A stretch of DNA of 64,000 nt from Desmodesmus armatus. Taxonomy: Eukaryota; Chlorophyta; Chlorophyceae; Sphaeropleales; Scenedesmaceae. The DNA is taken from the NCBI GenBank assembly GCA_007449985.2, contig VIIQ02000582.1, positions 310,001 through 374,000 on the forward strand. The letters run 5' to 3'. A model generated the notes under the pieces. That model saw only the letters and a list, made by a program, of their open reading frames with translations. It did no database searches and was not told the origin of the DNA. The position numbers and the translations under genes were made by a program. This document shows positions 32,652 through 46,400 of the stretch, piece by piece. The first letter of the stretch is position 1. Each line of letters opens with the position of its first letter.

Positions 32652-35600
32652 GCGGGTTGGTAAGTGTCGGCTCTAGTCCTCGGCAGCAGCAGCATGAACA
32701 AGTTGGCCTGCCCGCTGCCTGCTGTGCAAGTTGGGCTTAAGTAGTAAGGTGTGGTGCAAGCTGCAGCTGCATTGCACAACCCTGCAGCAACAGAGTTTTG
32801 CAGTATGAGTCAGGCAGGCAAGACGGCACTGCCAAAGGCACTCTGGGAGTGTGTTCAAGTCTTTTTGTCCCGAAGAAAAGCAGGATCGTATTGTTGATGG
32901 CGGCCTGTCTGTTGGGGTTTGTGGTGACTTGACTCTGTTGATGGAGATGCCGGAAGGATACATACTCTACTTTGAATTGTGCTAAGGTGTATGGTTTCAT
33001 CACTGCAGTGCTGAAAGCTGGCAGGCTGCAGCAAGGAGCAGTGTCAGAGTCTTCTTGTGCTTGCTGTTGGGATCATAAAGGGTCAAGTGGTGTGGCAGTC
33101 TTAGCGCATCTGTGTGGTGACTGGACCCCTTTAAAGTTTGCACGTGGCGGGAGTGTGTAGGAGTCTTCGTCCACAGGATTGATTGAAAGCCATGCCCTGC
33201 TTGTGCTTGGTGTTGTGGCTGCACTTAAGTACGGCACTACCGTTCAGACACAACCAATTTGCCAGACAGATCTGCAGAGCTCCTGCAGCCTTTGTGACTT
33301 GTCGACAAGCCTTTCGTCTGCATGCCCCACAGTGGCCTGTGCTGCCGCACCAGCGCCAGAGACCTGATGCCTGACCACATAGGCCTATCCAAGGCTTGGT
33401 GAGGTGGTGACTACTGAGTTGCCTTTGTTGACACCGATGTTTCAGGTCAGAATTGGTCAGCAGTCAAACCTTGTGTGGTGGTGTGCTTGCCTCCTGCCAG
33501 CCCTGGGTGTCCATTGCTTTGTGTGGGCCAAGCTTCTTCAGTTGTCACTTGGGTGGGACATGTTTCGGGCCCGTAGGCGTAGGCCAATAGTCACTATGGG
33601 CTAGGCTTGCTGAGGGTCTCAGGCTACTGATTAGTAGGTATGCATGTGTGCGTGTTGTGTGTTTTTGGGGTCCGTAGGCTTGGTGAGGTGGTGATTACTG
33701 AGTTGCCTTTCTTGACGCCTATGTTTCAGGTCAGAATGTTTGGTCAATAGGTCAAAGCTTGCAAGCACAGTTGTGCGTTTGTGCTTGTCTCCTGCCAGGC
33801 GGGAGCATCTAGTGCTTAGAGAAGACCATGTGTGTTGAAGCTTGTCTCTTGGGTGGGTCATGTTTGGGTCTGCAGGCTTGACAGTGATATCCTCACGCTA
33901 CTGATTTGTAGGTATGTGTGTGCATTGCGGGTTTTTGAGGGGGGGGGGGGGGAGCTGTGTTTCCGACCAAGTGCTCGCAGCATCTGCTGTGAATAAGCAT
34001 CGGATTGATGACAGATTTGTAACAGTTGGTCCCGATTTGCAATTGGGCGTGTTGACAAGTGACTGTTGCAGTCTCTGACCAGGTCTTTTTGGCAGTCAGC
34101 TCCCAGTGGTGCTACCAAGCACTGCAGAATCTGGTGGTCGTTGCAGGAGTCATGCAATGCATTCAGTGTCCTTTGGAACCCTTTTGACGCCAAACTTTGC
34201 ATGCGTTTGCTCTGTTGAGGCTTGTGAGATGCATGAAATCCGTTACACAACTGCAAAGGCAGGCACCAGCACAGCAGAACAACATTAGTCTCTAAAGGAA
34301 TGAAACTTTGTTCACTACTACCAGGCACACCAACTCGGCAACAGAACACCAGTGTTGTTGGCTGACAAAAAGGTCCAAGCCTCGTGCTGTGTCACTTGGA
34401 GGTGCCACCTTGAAAGCCCAGCACGACCTGAACATGCACAACACCAAAGGAGTGGGAACCAGCCATGACTACCACACGTGACCAGGCCATGCCAGTGACC
34501 TCAAAACTTCCCACGATTAGAAGCTGAGAAGTACTGCCTGTGACATGAACAGGCCAGGGGAGCACCAACTGGTGTGGCAAATTGTTGCCCGCGAGTTTTG
34601 AAACCAGCACATCAGCTGTTCATGTCAACCACTCGCAATGGCTGCCACTGCGGCACCTTCGCAGGTGCATGCATGCACCAGTAGTGGGGGGAGGTTGTGC
34701 ACCTCCATCACTCAAGGCAGGACTTGCACCCTGGCAGAACCGCCTCTCTGCTGAACGCACATCGCAGTGCAGGAGCAGATGAACGTGCTGTTCATGTCCC
34801 CACCAATTGGAACTCCCAGCAAAACAAGCCATAACAGGGCGCTTGCAGCCCTTGCAGCCTTTACTGAAGTGGACGCCAAGGGTCGACCTAGCAGCATGTA
34901 GGCCAGCTGGACATGCATCTGCATGCATCCTGAACCCCACACAGTGCCGCATCCTCGACCTTGCACTACCTGTGAAATTGTGCGGCAGGGGGCAGCACAT
35001 CACTGTGCTCCCAGTGGACATCAGCCCCCCTGGGTCCCTGGCTTCCTGGTGGTTGTGGGAGCAGGGGCGTACAAGAGGTATGAGTGAGAATTACGCAACT
35101 GCAACTGTGATATTCACAGACCGCCCAGGGGAGGCAGATCTGATCAGCGGCAATGATCAACTTGCCCAAACTATTTCCAAACACGCTTGCTGCAAACATC
35201 CGACACCAGGGTGTAGTGCATGTCAACAAGCAACACAGACAAAGGAAGGCTGGTGGATAGAACCACAGTGGTTCAGACAAGCATGAGCAGGTGTGCACCC
35301 TACAATAAGGCAGGTGTGTGATGGTATCACATGGTGCATAGAAGTAAGCCCTACACCCTGCAGGATGCAGGCAACGGGGGCTGCAAGGTAGGTTGAAGGC
35401 TGCTGCAGCGCAGCACACGAGTAAGGCTTTGGAGCCTATTCAGCAAAACAGGCCCGCCATGCTAGCAACATTTTTTTGGGGGATTGTTGTGTAAGGCCAT
35501 GCAAGATGGCTGCACCCACTGAGATGTGCAGAGCACATCCAAAACATTCAAAGCCTTGTATTTGACAGGCCAACACATACAGCACACACAGACTGTCACA

Positions 35601-38021
35601 GCAACAATCATATACAACTGGAATCACAGACATAATTCAGGAGCATCTGATTTTCACACAACCGTCCTGTTGCTTCTGCTTCACTCCTTGCTCCAATCCT
35701 CCTACAACCCCCTTCACCAGCGACATCACCGTCCTGTTGAACAGCAACCGTGCGCAAACTCAAAGCCTCATAAGAGGCATTCTTGCAGGCGCCGACAAGC
35801 GAAAGACTGCTCTGCATCACATCCAAGAATCATTCATGATGAGCCAACCACCAACATCCAAAGCTGTCAAGCCACAAGCACAAACCTCCACACATACACT
35901 TATACAGGCAACTGCAAGAGCTGCCAGCGGTACCGACAACGCTACACAAGCTCACAGCAGCACGGGCAAGCACTATCCGGCGCCTGCTTGTGCAACCCAC
36001 ATCCTGGTTCAATTTCCATTCCAAAGAGTGCAACACCAACATTCAGGGTGGCTTGCGCAAGCACCCACACCCTTTGCCGTGCAAGGCGCACCAAGGCTTG
36101 ATACATTCCTCATTTGCCAGCATGTGCACTGGTGTAGCTGCCTGACCGGCGTTGCCACAGCATGACTCATTCAGGGAAAACGAACAAGAAGCAGCAGCAC
36201 GCGTGCCAAATGTGCGATCTCCCGCCACCTGGTTGTGCTACCAGTTGAACCAGGCTACGGTCCCAAGCAGCAACAGGCTACTGCACAAGGAACAAGGCAC
36301 AATGTACAACAATCCTCCGCAAGTGATCAAGCAACCGCTCACACCTCAACAATACATACGCTGCCCCAGTGGCGCCAAAGTGGTGCAGCTTTGAAACAGG
36401 TCCCGCCAGGCCATGCCTGTGGTGTATGCATGCACGCCCCGCTGGCATAGTATGCAGAAACCAAACCCAGATCATGATCATGATCCCTTTGCTGATGGGC
36501 CAGCAAGCGCTGACCACAAGCTGTGCCAGCATGCACAGGAAAACTGCACAATGCATGGACAAGTCTGTACTACCCTAACCTAACCTGCATGTGTCAAATG
36601 ACAGCTGGCAGGCATGTCAATCAAAATTGGCTACAACATGGACACGTCTGTACTACCCTAACTGCTGGCATAAGACAAGCATACTTCAGTCAAACGCCGC
36701 ATGATGTACGTGTTCCCTCCTTTTTTCAGGAGAAGGTACCTGTGATCGCACAAGTACTGCTCCTATGTGTAAGTAGCGCAGATGGGCGTCCCAGGCCGCC
36801 GAATCCGCTGGTCTGTGCACCGCTGCAACACAACACAACCTGTCCTAGTGCAGATGCATGCATGCACATGTTGCTGCCCATAGCCTGCGAGGAAAAAAAT
36901 GTGGGCAGCAGCACCTTGTGTATAACGACAACACACCTGACAAAATCCTAGGCACAACTTGGTCACCAGGCGGCACTCAAAGTGGTTGTGCAATCACAAC
37001 AGCAACCAACTGCTGAACAAAGGGAAACTGACATGTCCAAGTACGATCACAAGCAACAGCTACATTTTTTGGTTTTCCAAATGGTAGACCGTCTGCAAGG
37101 GCGCCTGTTGCCGCACAAAAGCAAACTCATTCAGCTTCTGGAAGGGTATGCTCTGGGGTGGTGGTGGCTGCCACCACCTAATGCCCACTGAGACAAAGCC
37201 TTTGCAGTGCACACATTCTGCGTGGCAGGCGTCATAACCATGCTGTGTCACTACCATGCTGCATGGGGTCCCAAGTCACGCATTGAGGCAACATTGTTGC
37301 TGCATGTAGCGTGCCTGCAGGACAGCACTGCTCAGCACCAACCAAAATCTCCAACGCCTTCACAGGGCAGCCTGAAAATCACCGCATGGCAACTCCCGAA
37401 ACCAAGGCGCCCCACAGATACTATGCAAAACCCAAATATTCATTCAAAACCAAAGGGGTCCCACAGATACAGTGTGCCCTGTTGGTAACATCACAGCAGC
37501 ACAAGCCCGAGGCCAGCCACTACCACACATGATGACCCCGCACGCCTTCTTACCGCATGCTGGTGCAAGGAGGGCACCACAAGTCCTTTTTACTTTTCTT
37601 CTTTCATTAGATTGCTGGACCGCACACATTGGGATGCCGGGCTGTTGAGCCTCACATGGGATGCCGAGCTGTTGAGCCTCACATCTTCACCAACCAGGTA
37701 CGCCAATGCGCATCACTCCTGGTGCATTAGTCCTTGGCTCATTGTAGACATCAGGCCCTGACTGCAGGCTCAGCCTCAAAACGCTTGCTGCATCAGCAGC
37801 TGCACAATGGGGCTGACACCCTCAAGGTCCACCATGGCCGGGCAGTCATCATCTGCAGCATGCATGCAAGCGGATGCAGTAGCTTCAGATGGACACAAAC
37901 ACACAGGATCTTCCCGCAACTAATTAAGTTGCACTGGACGCCAGCAGCGGCGATACGTGTATCAGCATGAATGCGCAGTGAACCAGGACACTATGCATGC
38001 GCGGCCATGCCAAAGGGGTAT
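32652..38021. other. Gene-poor interval with several tandem repeats
   Basis: No gene is supported. Structured parts: a direct repeat of about 280 bp at 33390-33940, a 90-bp direct repeat at about 36556-36662 (GTCTGTACTACCCTAAC), a 28-bp repeat at 37625-37683 (GGGATGCCGAGCTGTTGAGC), and a G run at about 33939-33951. A minus open frame of 163 codons (34349-33858) and plus frames near 35526-36165 have no features I can interpret. Confidence 0.45.
33390..33940. repeat. Direct tandem repeat, unit about 280 bp
   Basis: GGCTTGGTGAGGTGGTGA near 33393 recurs near 33678. Landmarks repeat in the same order: TGTTTCAGGTCAGAAT, CTCCTGCCAG, CTTGGGTGGG and ACTGATT(A/T)GTAGGTATG. The copies have diverged considerably in between. 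No coding frame is shared. Confidence 0.75.
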
Positions 38022-39435
38022 TCACATCCTGAACCGCCGGCATTTGCACATGCTGAACCCTGTAACAGCAACAGTTGACACGGCGCACCTGTCTCGTCCA
38101 GGTAGTACGCCACGGCCATGCTCCTGTCGTAGATGCTCACGGCCTCCTGGGCACCAGCAGCGGTTGGGTAGGACACAAGGCGCACCTGCAGACAACAGCA
38201 ACGACACAGCGACACACTGAGTGAAACTCTGAATTGGCTGGCCTTATAGCACACCCTATGTGTGGGTGGGTGAGTTGGTGACTGGGGTTCCTGCAAGCGC
38301 AGGCTGCACTGTGTTTCTTGTAACAGTGCTGCAGGTCGCGCCTAGCTGCAGGACAGAGGTGCTGCATGCAGGCGAACCGCAGGAACGACAACAGTACCGG
38401 CACTATGCTCCTGCCCTGTTGCACCTTTTCTCACCTGTGTCCCATCAGGAGCCTCGTACACTGCTGGAAAGAAGCAGGTCTGCTGGCCATCCACAAGACA
38501 CCCGGCCAGGATCCAGCGATCCACAGCGAGCAGGTCCTGCACGATCGCAGCCCAGGTCTGCTGTGGCAGCATGTCAGCTACGACAAGCCGTGCGCGCACT
38601 GCCAAGATGCGCAGCGCAGCACGCGCGCCCGGCCAGAGGCGCGCGCTTCGCGCCAGCGACTGAATCCAGGGCTGGTGTGCAGCGGGTGGGCTCTGAGGGT
38701 GCAGGGCGAACACCAGCGCTGCTGCGCTGATGAGCTGCGACATGCTGTCATAGTGTGGTGCAGCATCTTGCAGCGCAGCCAGCAGCTGTGCAGGTGCGGC
38801 TGTGTCCTGCATTGCTGCATGCTGTGGTGCACCCAGCCATGAGCCTGCAACTGCCTCTGCTGCTGCGCGCAGTGCTGCCGGCGCTGCAGCAGCTGCTGTG
38901 TCCTGCAGTGAACCCATGACAGCAACCAGCTGCCCCAGCATTGCTGCTGCCTTAGCACCTGCTGCCTTAGCGCCTGATGCCTCTGCAGCATCAGCTGTGC
39001 TGGCATGCCTGTCCTGCAGGTCCTGCACATGCTGCGCATCACCAGCACAGGGATGCTGCTGTGCTGGGGCTGGTGCAGGTTGTGCTGGCAGGCCGCGCTG
39101 CTGCATGGCTGCAGTGCTTGTGCTGGCGTCACTGCCCTGCCTGCTGGAAGGCAGCTGAGGGGTTATCGGTACGCTGCTGGGAGCGTCAGCTGCTGTATGT
39201 GCTGACGATGGCAGCTGCAGCTGCAGCACAGCAGCCTTCTGGCTGGAGCTGGAGGGCTGCTGCTGCTGTTGTTGGTGATCCTGGCAGGGCTGCTGGGTGT
39301 CCTGCTGCTGGGGTGCAGATGGGAGGACTTCTGCGCAGTGGTGTTTGCCCATAGAAGAGTCTTCTGGGTCACTGCACTGTCGCTTCAGAGTGCTGTTGTT
39401 CTGGTTGGTGACATGAGGGTGTCCTGCGATGGCCT
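38022..39435 (-). CDS. AP2/ERF-like domain protein 1 (divergent)
   Basis: Probable DNA-binding regulator in the nucleus. Minus exons: main exon about 38435-39435 (acceptor GATTGCAG), 38089-38185, and a short last exon 38022-38059 ending CKCRRFRM. The main exon is Gln/Ala/Ser low complexity, becoming ordered near its end (AVDRWILAGCLVDGQQTCFF, then VYEAPDGTQ). The second exon reads VRLVSYPTAAGAQEAVSIYD, aligning with the VxLGTFDTAEEAARAYD half of an AP2 domain. Exon phases (0 then 1) equal those of the two related genes at 42.0-43.5 and 48.1-49.9 kb. The N-terminal exon is unknown. The AP2 assignment rests on this one motif; a lineage-specific family is the alternative. Confidence 0.55.
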
Positions 39436-42035
39436 CTGCAATCACGGCAAGATACAGCAACCAGGGCATGCAGCACGCTCTCAACAAAAGGGCAACGCAG
39501 TGAGTGCTGCCAACTTCCTGGCCTTTCAAACACCTGTGGACATAAATTGTCATAGGCGACACCAGAGTGCCCCCAATTCCTCACAACAGTGCATCATGTG
39601 CTCAGATCTTGGCATAGTGCGTGTGCTGTTTGCTTGCAGTGCCCGTGCACCTATCACCATGTGGACACGCTGCAGCCGCGGTTCCAACAGTTACAGCTTA
39701 CCATCAGGTCCCGCTTGTCCTGTGCGGACCCCTGCTGCTGTCCTGTTGTTGGTCACCCCTGGCTCCCTCAGATCACCCACTGCCTTTGATGCTTGGGGTG
39801 GTGGATTCTCCATGCTGCAGATTGACGAGGTGCACAAGGCTGTACTGCAGCTGTTGCGACGGCAGAACAGCGATGGGCCGGCTGTAGGCACAACACGAAG
39901 CAGTCCAAAAGCGTTTAGTCCGAGAGACGATCAAATTCAGCTGTGTGGCACAATCTGGTTGCTGAGATGAGATGAATTGACGTCCTTAGTCTCTATGTAT
40001 AATCAAGGCGCTTGTGGGCGCTGCATGGCAAAGACCGACACCATCTACAACCAGGACAACCAGGCTGGCCACATACAAAGCGCCCCAGCGCCCGATCACC
40101 CTTTACCTGGTGTCGCAAGCCCCTTGAGATAGTGTCGAGCTGTCGAAACCTGCTTCTAGATCTAGAGCTCTAGAGCTCAAATGCAGACTTGACAATGAAG
40201 ACTCAGGGGTCCAGAGGGTGCCAACGACGTGATGATCGTGAGATGTAGCAAACCGGCAAAATGGATGACAATGCGCTTCGCTGCCTACCTGCACTACGTG
40301 CCGTAAACCCTCGCAGTACGTAACAGCAGTACAACACCATGGCAGAGGGGTGACGTTCAAACTGAGCATAGATGAGCTTTGAGATTCCCAGGACGACACT
40401 ATATTCATTATGTGCTTGAGGGAACCTAGCAAGATGGAACACTGCAGGTGGTGCCCGCGTGACTTGTACAGTACCATGGCCAGTCACTCATGCTGTTGTC
40501 TTGTGCTGCACAAGAACAGCAATTTCACAGCTATATTACCAATTCAAGCCACAACATGCCAGCGGATGCAAGCACTAGGCCAGCATTTTTGCTGCCTCTG
40601 CTCTTGAAACCCGGATCATCAAGCTGGTGGGCCTACGTACGTACACCCCGGGGGTGCACCGCCAAGACGTCCCTCTCATGAAGGGCTGGAGGCACTGCCT
40701 GCCGCAGCTCAACAGTGCAGCGACTTACAACCAACACGCAGTAATCTCAGCTGCAACCTCCCTACCACAACACCATGGTGCTGAAACAGCTAGCACTTGC
40801 ACTTCCAACAGAGTGCCCAGACACAGCTCACACTGCTGCACGTCCACATGCTCTTTGAGAGCCTTGGTAAACAGAAGGGTGCCACACGCCCTCAAGGGCA
40901 AGCAGAGCTACCCAATCAGCTACACAGCCTCAACTTGAAGGCCTGCAAACATATAATTTTTGGGGGGAGGTTGTTACAAGTGGATACTTTCACCGCTGAG
41001 CGGTACTCTCCACACGGGATGAACTGGGAAGACACACCTGCAAGAAAAACCTGCAGCAAGACCGGCAAACAAGACCAGCCCCCCCAAAAAAAAACACCAC
41101 CAAGGGCAACTGCCACACACACACCAGGTATAGGATCGTGCATTCATGACTCAGCCGCAAGCTGGTAGTCTCCACACACCGTGCACGCACACACATGGGT
41201 CAGTCTTTCAAACAATTTCAACACAGGCGAAAGTCAACACATCAAGCCAATCATTTGGTGTGCTAGCACGCAGAGCAGGACCCAGAACACAGCTACTACG
41301 AGTGCTCCTGCTGCCAATGCTAAGGTGTGGGAGTGCCGGGCCCCGAGGTTATAATGGTAACAAAGCCATGGGTAGGCACCCCGCTCAAGCACGGTGGCGC
41401 CCTGATATGAACAGCTGCACTGCGCAAGCAGCGCAGTCGCTGTACAATTAAAACAACTTGAACACAGTACAACCCACGCCAATGGATGCTGCTGCAGCCA
41501 GTGCCCGTGCCAGTATAAGAGGCAGCTACTGCCACTCCATGGTAATACTAGGCCTCAAAAAACACAGCTGCACACAGCTAGTAACACATTAACAGTCCTA
41601 CCTCAGCCCTACAGGCTGCATAAGCTCCACACTACACACCTATCAAAATCAACCGTTGAAACCAAGTTGCGCTGTCAAAACCGCCAGTCTGGAACAGGCG
41701 CCACCCTGCATCCTGCCCACTGGGCGCACAATACTGTACAAGCACTCTTCTATATCCCTGGCAACAAAGTTCACACACACTCACGGCCGGTATTTTTGGA
41801 ACACGCCCAGTCATGTGCCAATGCAGCATCCTCAGGAAAGGGTTCCTCCAAAAGTGTAGTACAGCAAATAATATACAGTACAGGTACCGTGGACAAGGTC
41901 CCATCCTCGGCACAACACAGTGAGCCCAGGGCTCATGAGGTGGCCTGTAGACCATTTACTGGACAGGTACCCCAATCTCTCAAATCAGAGATGACGGCGG
42001 TCAACATTGCAAGATGCCATCCACTAGCTGCCTAC
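39436..42035. other. Interval between AP2-like genes 1 and 2, with dispersed repeats
   Basis: It contains repeat copy B (40960-41137). A diverged copy of another dispersed sequence lies at about 40780-40950 and is paired with 44950-45130. A palindromic patch at about 40150-40175 reads TAGATCTAGAGCTCTAGAGC. The 3' exon of AP2-like gene 2 should lie at 41.6-42.0 kb but is not resolved. Confidence 0.4.
40960..41137 (+). repeat. Dispersed repeat, copy B
   Basis: Same element as 5880-6060, in the same orientation. It begins GGGGGGAGGTTGTTACAAGT and ends with an A run and CA-rich tract before TAGGATCG. The two copies are collinear over about 175 bp. Confidence 0.75.
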
Positions 42036-43481
42036 CTGTCTCAAAGTGCTCTACCAGCACTGCAGCATTGGCAGCGTGTGCTGCTTGCTCCCATGTCGGC
42101 CAGGACCCCATGTACACCTGCGTTAGACAAGGCAGCACAGCGCAGCATAGCACATGTCAGTTCAGCTAGGGCATGGCTGCAATATGCTGTGCACTCAACC
42201 AACTCACTTTTGATGCAACCAGTTTGTGTAGGGACATTGGCTCAGCAAAGCACAGCCCACCCTCATGTCTTATAACTGACACAAGGACCAAAGCACATAG
42301 AGGAGATCTTTCCTACGTAACACGCACACAGTACAGCAAATGATCCATGCACGTTTGTCTTCCCCATGCGCTGTCGGCATGCACCAGCTGGTTGCACCCC
42401 ATATGTCAGCACGCAAGCACGCACCACAAAGCTCCTGTGGTGTGGGACAAACAGGGCGATGTGGCTTTCAGGTTCTGCCCCCTGCTCCTCTGCGTCCACT
42501 GATATAACCTGTGCCCCAGCTGCACCCACCCCCAGCTCAGCCGCAGTTTCCGCAGCAAACACTGCATCACATGCTACAGCAGCAGCAGCCAATGCAGCAG
42601 CACCTGGCCGAGTCACTTTCACCACCCTGGCTGCATCTGCAGCAGCAGCTGCTGCTGCGCCCACTGGCAGGCCTATACAGGCCGCTGTGACGGTCTGCAC
42701 TGCAGAGAGCACGCAGGGTGTGCTCCAGGCGGGGGTGAGTGCCTCTGCTGCCTCCTGCACCACTACCATCTTCACATTCTGCCAGGTGATGGGCACCACA
42801 TCTGTGGGGTCTGACACTGCAGGGGCTGCAGGATGCGCAGCTGCTGCTGCGGCTGCTTGCTGCTGGTGCTGTGCTGGGGGCAGCAACCATGCCAAGGCGC
42901 TGCATGGGGCAGGGCTGCCTGAGATGCTCACGGCGCGCCTACTGCTGCTGTTGCTGTGAAGCGCATGACCCATGCGATCATGCAGCTGCAGCGCAGGAGA
43001 TGGAGCGTAGCTCAGGGACCGCTGTGCTGAGCTGCTTGCGCCAGCTAGTGCGCTTGCGCTCGGGCGCAGTGAGTGTGCAGGACTCTCCAGGCCGAGGAAG
43101 ACTGCTGGAGTGCAGCCTCCTTCGCTGACCATGCTGCTGCTGTGCTGAGGCTGAAGGCTTTGCTGACTGCCCCATGCTGGCACCTGGGGTGACCTGCTGA
43201 ACACCAGCCAGAGAGGAGGCGGCCACCGCCCGCTTGCTGCTGGTGGATCTGAGGTGTCAAGTCCAGGCTCAGTAGCCATGAAGGGACTGGCATCCTCAGC
43301 AAAGGCCTGCTCCCAGGCCCCTGAGGGGGGATCGGCGCGGTTGAGCTGCTGCAGTTCTTCCTGTGGTGCATCTTGAAGAGCCTGTTGAGACTGAACAGGC
43401 TCTTCCTGTTGGCGTGCCTCCTGTCCCTGCTGCTGCATTTGGCTGAGCCAGGTGGCAACAGCGCGAGAGGTTGGGGGGAAC
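42036..43481 (-). CDS. AP2/ERF-like domain protein 2
   Basis: Minus exons 42425-43481 and 42036-42117; a further 3' exon is expected but not found. The large exon starts after GGACAG and reads FPPTSRAVATWLSQ, then Gln-rich sequence. Shared with gene 3 are FAEDASPF (FPEDDSPF in gene 3), VVQEAAEALTP and AVQTVTAACIGLP. It ends SHIALFVPHHRSFV. The 82-bp second exon encodes VYMGSWPTWEQAAHAANAAV, matching the AP2 pattern V-W-L-G-T-F-x-T-x-E-x-A-A-x-A-x-D-x-A. The N-terminal half of the AP2 domain is weak or degenerate. Presumed nuclear transcription regulator, by inference only. Confidence 0.6.
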
Positions 43482-46400
43482 CTGTCCAGGGGCAGAATGC
43501 ACAGTCAGTCTTGGTGCGGTGCTGATAGGGCGACCTTCATTCTGGACTGATCAAGCTTCTACATAGCTCACCTGCTGCGATCTATGCGCTCTGATCAGAT
43601 TGTCCGCGGTCGATACCTTTGCATCACCAGCCTGTGTTGCAGACTGTGATCCAAAGAGCAGGGAAGATGACGTGAGATGGCTGGATGGCTGAGCAAGCAT
43701 TACAGGAACAAAGGTGTGCAATGCACGAGCGCGCGCTCCGCCCCGCTGCCAGCTGGCAGCTGGATTATTTGATAAGCAGTACAGAACAAAACAGGAAGTC
43801 GGATCACGTGGACACGGCTTTAGATCGGCGAGTGATGTCAATTAGAACGCTTCGGTTGACGTATGTCTTGACACCCTCACTCCCTGCGTGTGACGGGTGT
43901 TTCCTATTGATCCACAGATCACTCACCGGTGTTGGGCACCACCACGACCAGCGCCAATACGTACAAACCACACACTCCACACATGGCACTGCTCTCAAAC
44001 TACTACGGGCTGCCCTGTTGACTGGAAAGTCCCACCTGGTGCAGGTGTTGCTTTCAGCAGCATGCAAGGTCAGCAGGCTCCCATACAGCCACGGCACTGC
44101 AAGTTGGGTGCCCGCGCGGCCTTGAGAGCTGTTCAGCCACGTACCAAATTCCTTTTAAAAGGATGCAGCCCAGCATCCTTCATCGGCATTGCAGCTTGTA
44201 GGACCTCCAGCTCTATGAGGGACAAGCTGCAGAGTCTGCTTCACTGCGCGTGTCAATTCCGATGGCGACAGGCTAGACTGCCATATCTCAATGCTATCCA
44301 ACAAACCAGGCTGCCATCACTTAAGCATGTGAAGCTCTTTTGAGCAGCCAAAGCTGAGCTACTGCAGCCAAGGTCAGCAGCTCTCCAGCCCTATGCCAGC
44401 CTGGTTGTAGTAAGATCGCAGAGGCTGAAGCTGCCGTGTCTGTCAACGAAAAGAAGTGGTCTGTGATGCATATGCATATGCATGTGCAGCTGATGCTAGA
44501 CGAGCTAGACGAGCCAGCCTGGTTGGCCCTGCACCTCAGTGAGGGGCTGCCCTGATCATGGTCGCGAGTGTGTTGTGCAGCAACGTGCCTGCCGCGCTTG
44601 GCTGAATGTGCTGCTTTGACCTCCTTTTGTCATTGTCCGAGAAGCTGCAAGCCCTGGTTACAATACAAGCTTGTAAACAGTACCGAACCACATGAACAGC
44701 CGAGTCTGCATGAACACAACTGCCAAACAGAGCACCAGCACTGGGCCAGCAACCGCCCTGCCTCTGCTTCCAAACCCATACAGATGCCGGTGGGGATGCA
44801 ACATCCCAACACCCCCCCCCCCACACACACACACACACGTTGGGCGGTGGCAGACGTCTGCTGTAGCACAACAGTGAGCTGAAGCACCATCAAACATGAA
44901 GTGAGTGCACTGCTGCACCCACAGTACAATTAAACAGCAGTGGTTGGACACCTAGCACCTGCATTTGCAGCAGAGTGCAGAGATGCCGAATGCACTGCTG
45001 CGTCCACTCATCCATAGGCCCTTGCAGGCCATGATACCCTGAAGTGCCCTGTCAAGGTGACACACGCCCTCGAAGGCATGTGGAGCTCCCCAACCAACAG
45101 GACTGCCTGAATCTTAAAGCATGTTGTGCTGGCACAGCCCTGCGCCTCAAGGTGTGCGGCACACCCTGCTGGCACAAGATGCTGCTACAACCCTGGCCAG
45201 CATCAGAATCAATGACTGCCACATCACGAACAGCCCACCTCATCATACACAACTGCACGAAGCAAACAAAACATTTGCGATCCAGTCAACACCAGTACAA
45301 GCCTCACACAGTGGACCTGTCCGCAGCAACGCTACCAAGACAACCTGCCAAAACTGCCAATTTGAAACAGGCTTTACGATGTAAGAGATGCGCAGCACTC
45401 TCCCGTACCTCTGGCTATTACAGCCAGCTGCCTCAGATCCTTTTAATCAAAACACTCAACAACACACATTTAAATTTGTGGTATTTTTTGAGGCAAGCAA
45501 GGAGCGGTGCCGATATTTGAATGGACACCACACACAACCCCCAACACCAACTGGGAGCAAGAATATCAGCAAAGGGCTGATGGTAGTACAGTTGAACTGG
45601 AGCAGGCGCTTCCAAACACAAAAACTATGCAACCCCCACTGGAGCCTCGCGCACTCACATCCCACCAAAGCACTGCGTGTGGCTCAGACAACCTTTCAGC
45701 ATGACTCCTTCCCATCATCAACTGTCCAGGGAACCCATACTCAGGTGAAAAGGTCGTGGTGCTGAGCACAGACCTCCATCAGGATGAACGACAACGGTGC
45801 CAGGAAAACATAAAAAAAAGCCAGGGGCAAAGAAAGACGGAGCACAGGGACCTGAGCGAAAAGAAAAACTGAGGGACGACCATGCACCTGCCTGGTGCAC
45901 AGCAGCAAGGCGGACTGGCAGCCTGGCGCCCCTCCAGAACGACAAGCCTGGCCTACTGTATCAGTATTGAGGGAGCATGAGGCTGAACCGACCCTGCATG
46001 GTGGCACCACTAGCCGCCAAGCTACAACTACAGCAGTCTGACAGCAAATAGCATCAAGCATGCAGGGTGCTTGCAGCATTGGCAGCTGCTGCACATACAG
46101 AATGCAGCACCACCCCTGCATACCTCCAGCACACCGCCAGGGAGAAGCCCACAAGTGACGGCTGCCAATCAGCCAACAAAAAAAAACGAGAGCGCAGCTT
46201 CAGCGCAGCGCACACGCAAACACCAAGAGCAAAGCGCTGATAGGTGAACACACCTGGAACCAAACTCTCTCAAGCATGCAAGCATGCAAACAAAACTGCC
46301 CTCCATGGTATTCGGGGCTGAAGATTTCCTGCACCCTCGCCACACCCTTCCCCTTGATTCACGCAGCAGCAGCAGCAGCAGCAGCACACACCAAAGACAA

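Larger units (their letters stand above)
40780..45130. repeat. Diverged dispersed repeat pair (40780-40950 and 44950-45130)
   Basis: Both share, in order, CTAGCAC(T/C)TGCA, CAGAGTGC, CACTGCTGC(A/G)C/TGTCCAC, CACACGCCCTC(A/G)A(A/G)GGC and AGCTACCC/AGCTCCCC. Identity is patchy with small gaps. Only the two end segments are the repeat; AP2-like gene 2 lies between them. Confidence 0.45.

Noticed and set aside
33858..34349. Minus frame of 163 codons as a gene
   Set aside because: No splice context, no family resemblance and overlap with the tandem repeat; chance open frame is more likely.
45741..46154. Minus frame with hydrophobic FFYVFLAPLSF-like stretch as a membrane protein
   Set aside because: Single hydrophobic run in otherwise irregular sequence, with an A/T-rich homopolymer creating the Phe codons; no supporting exons.
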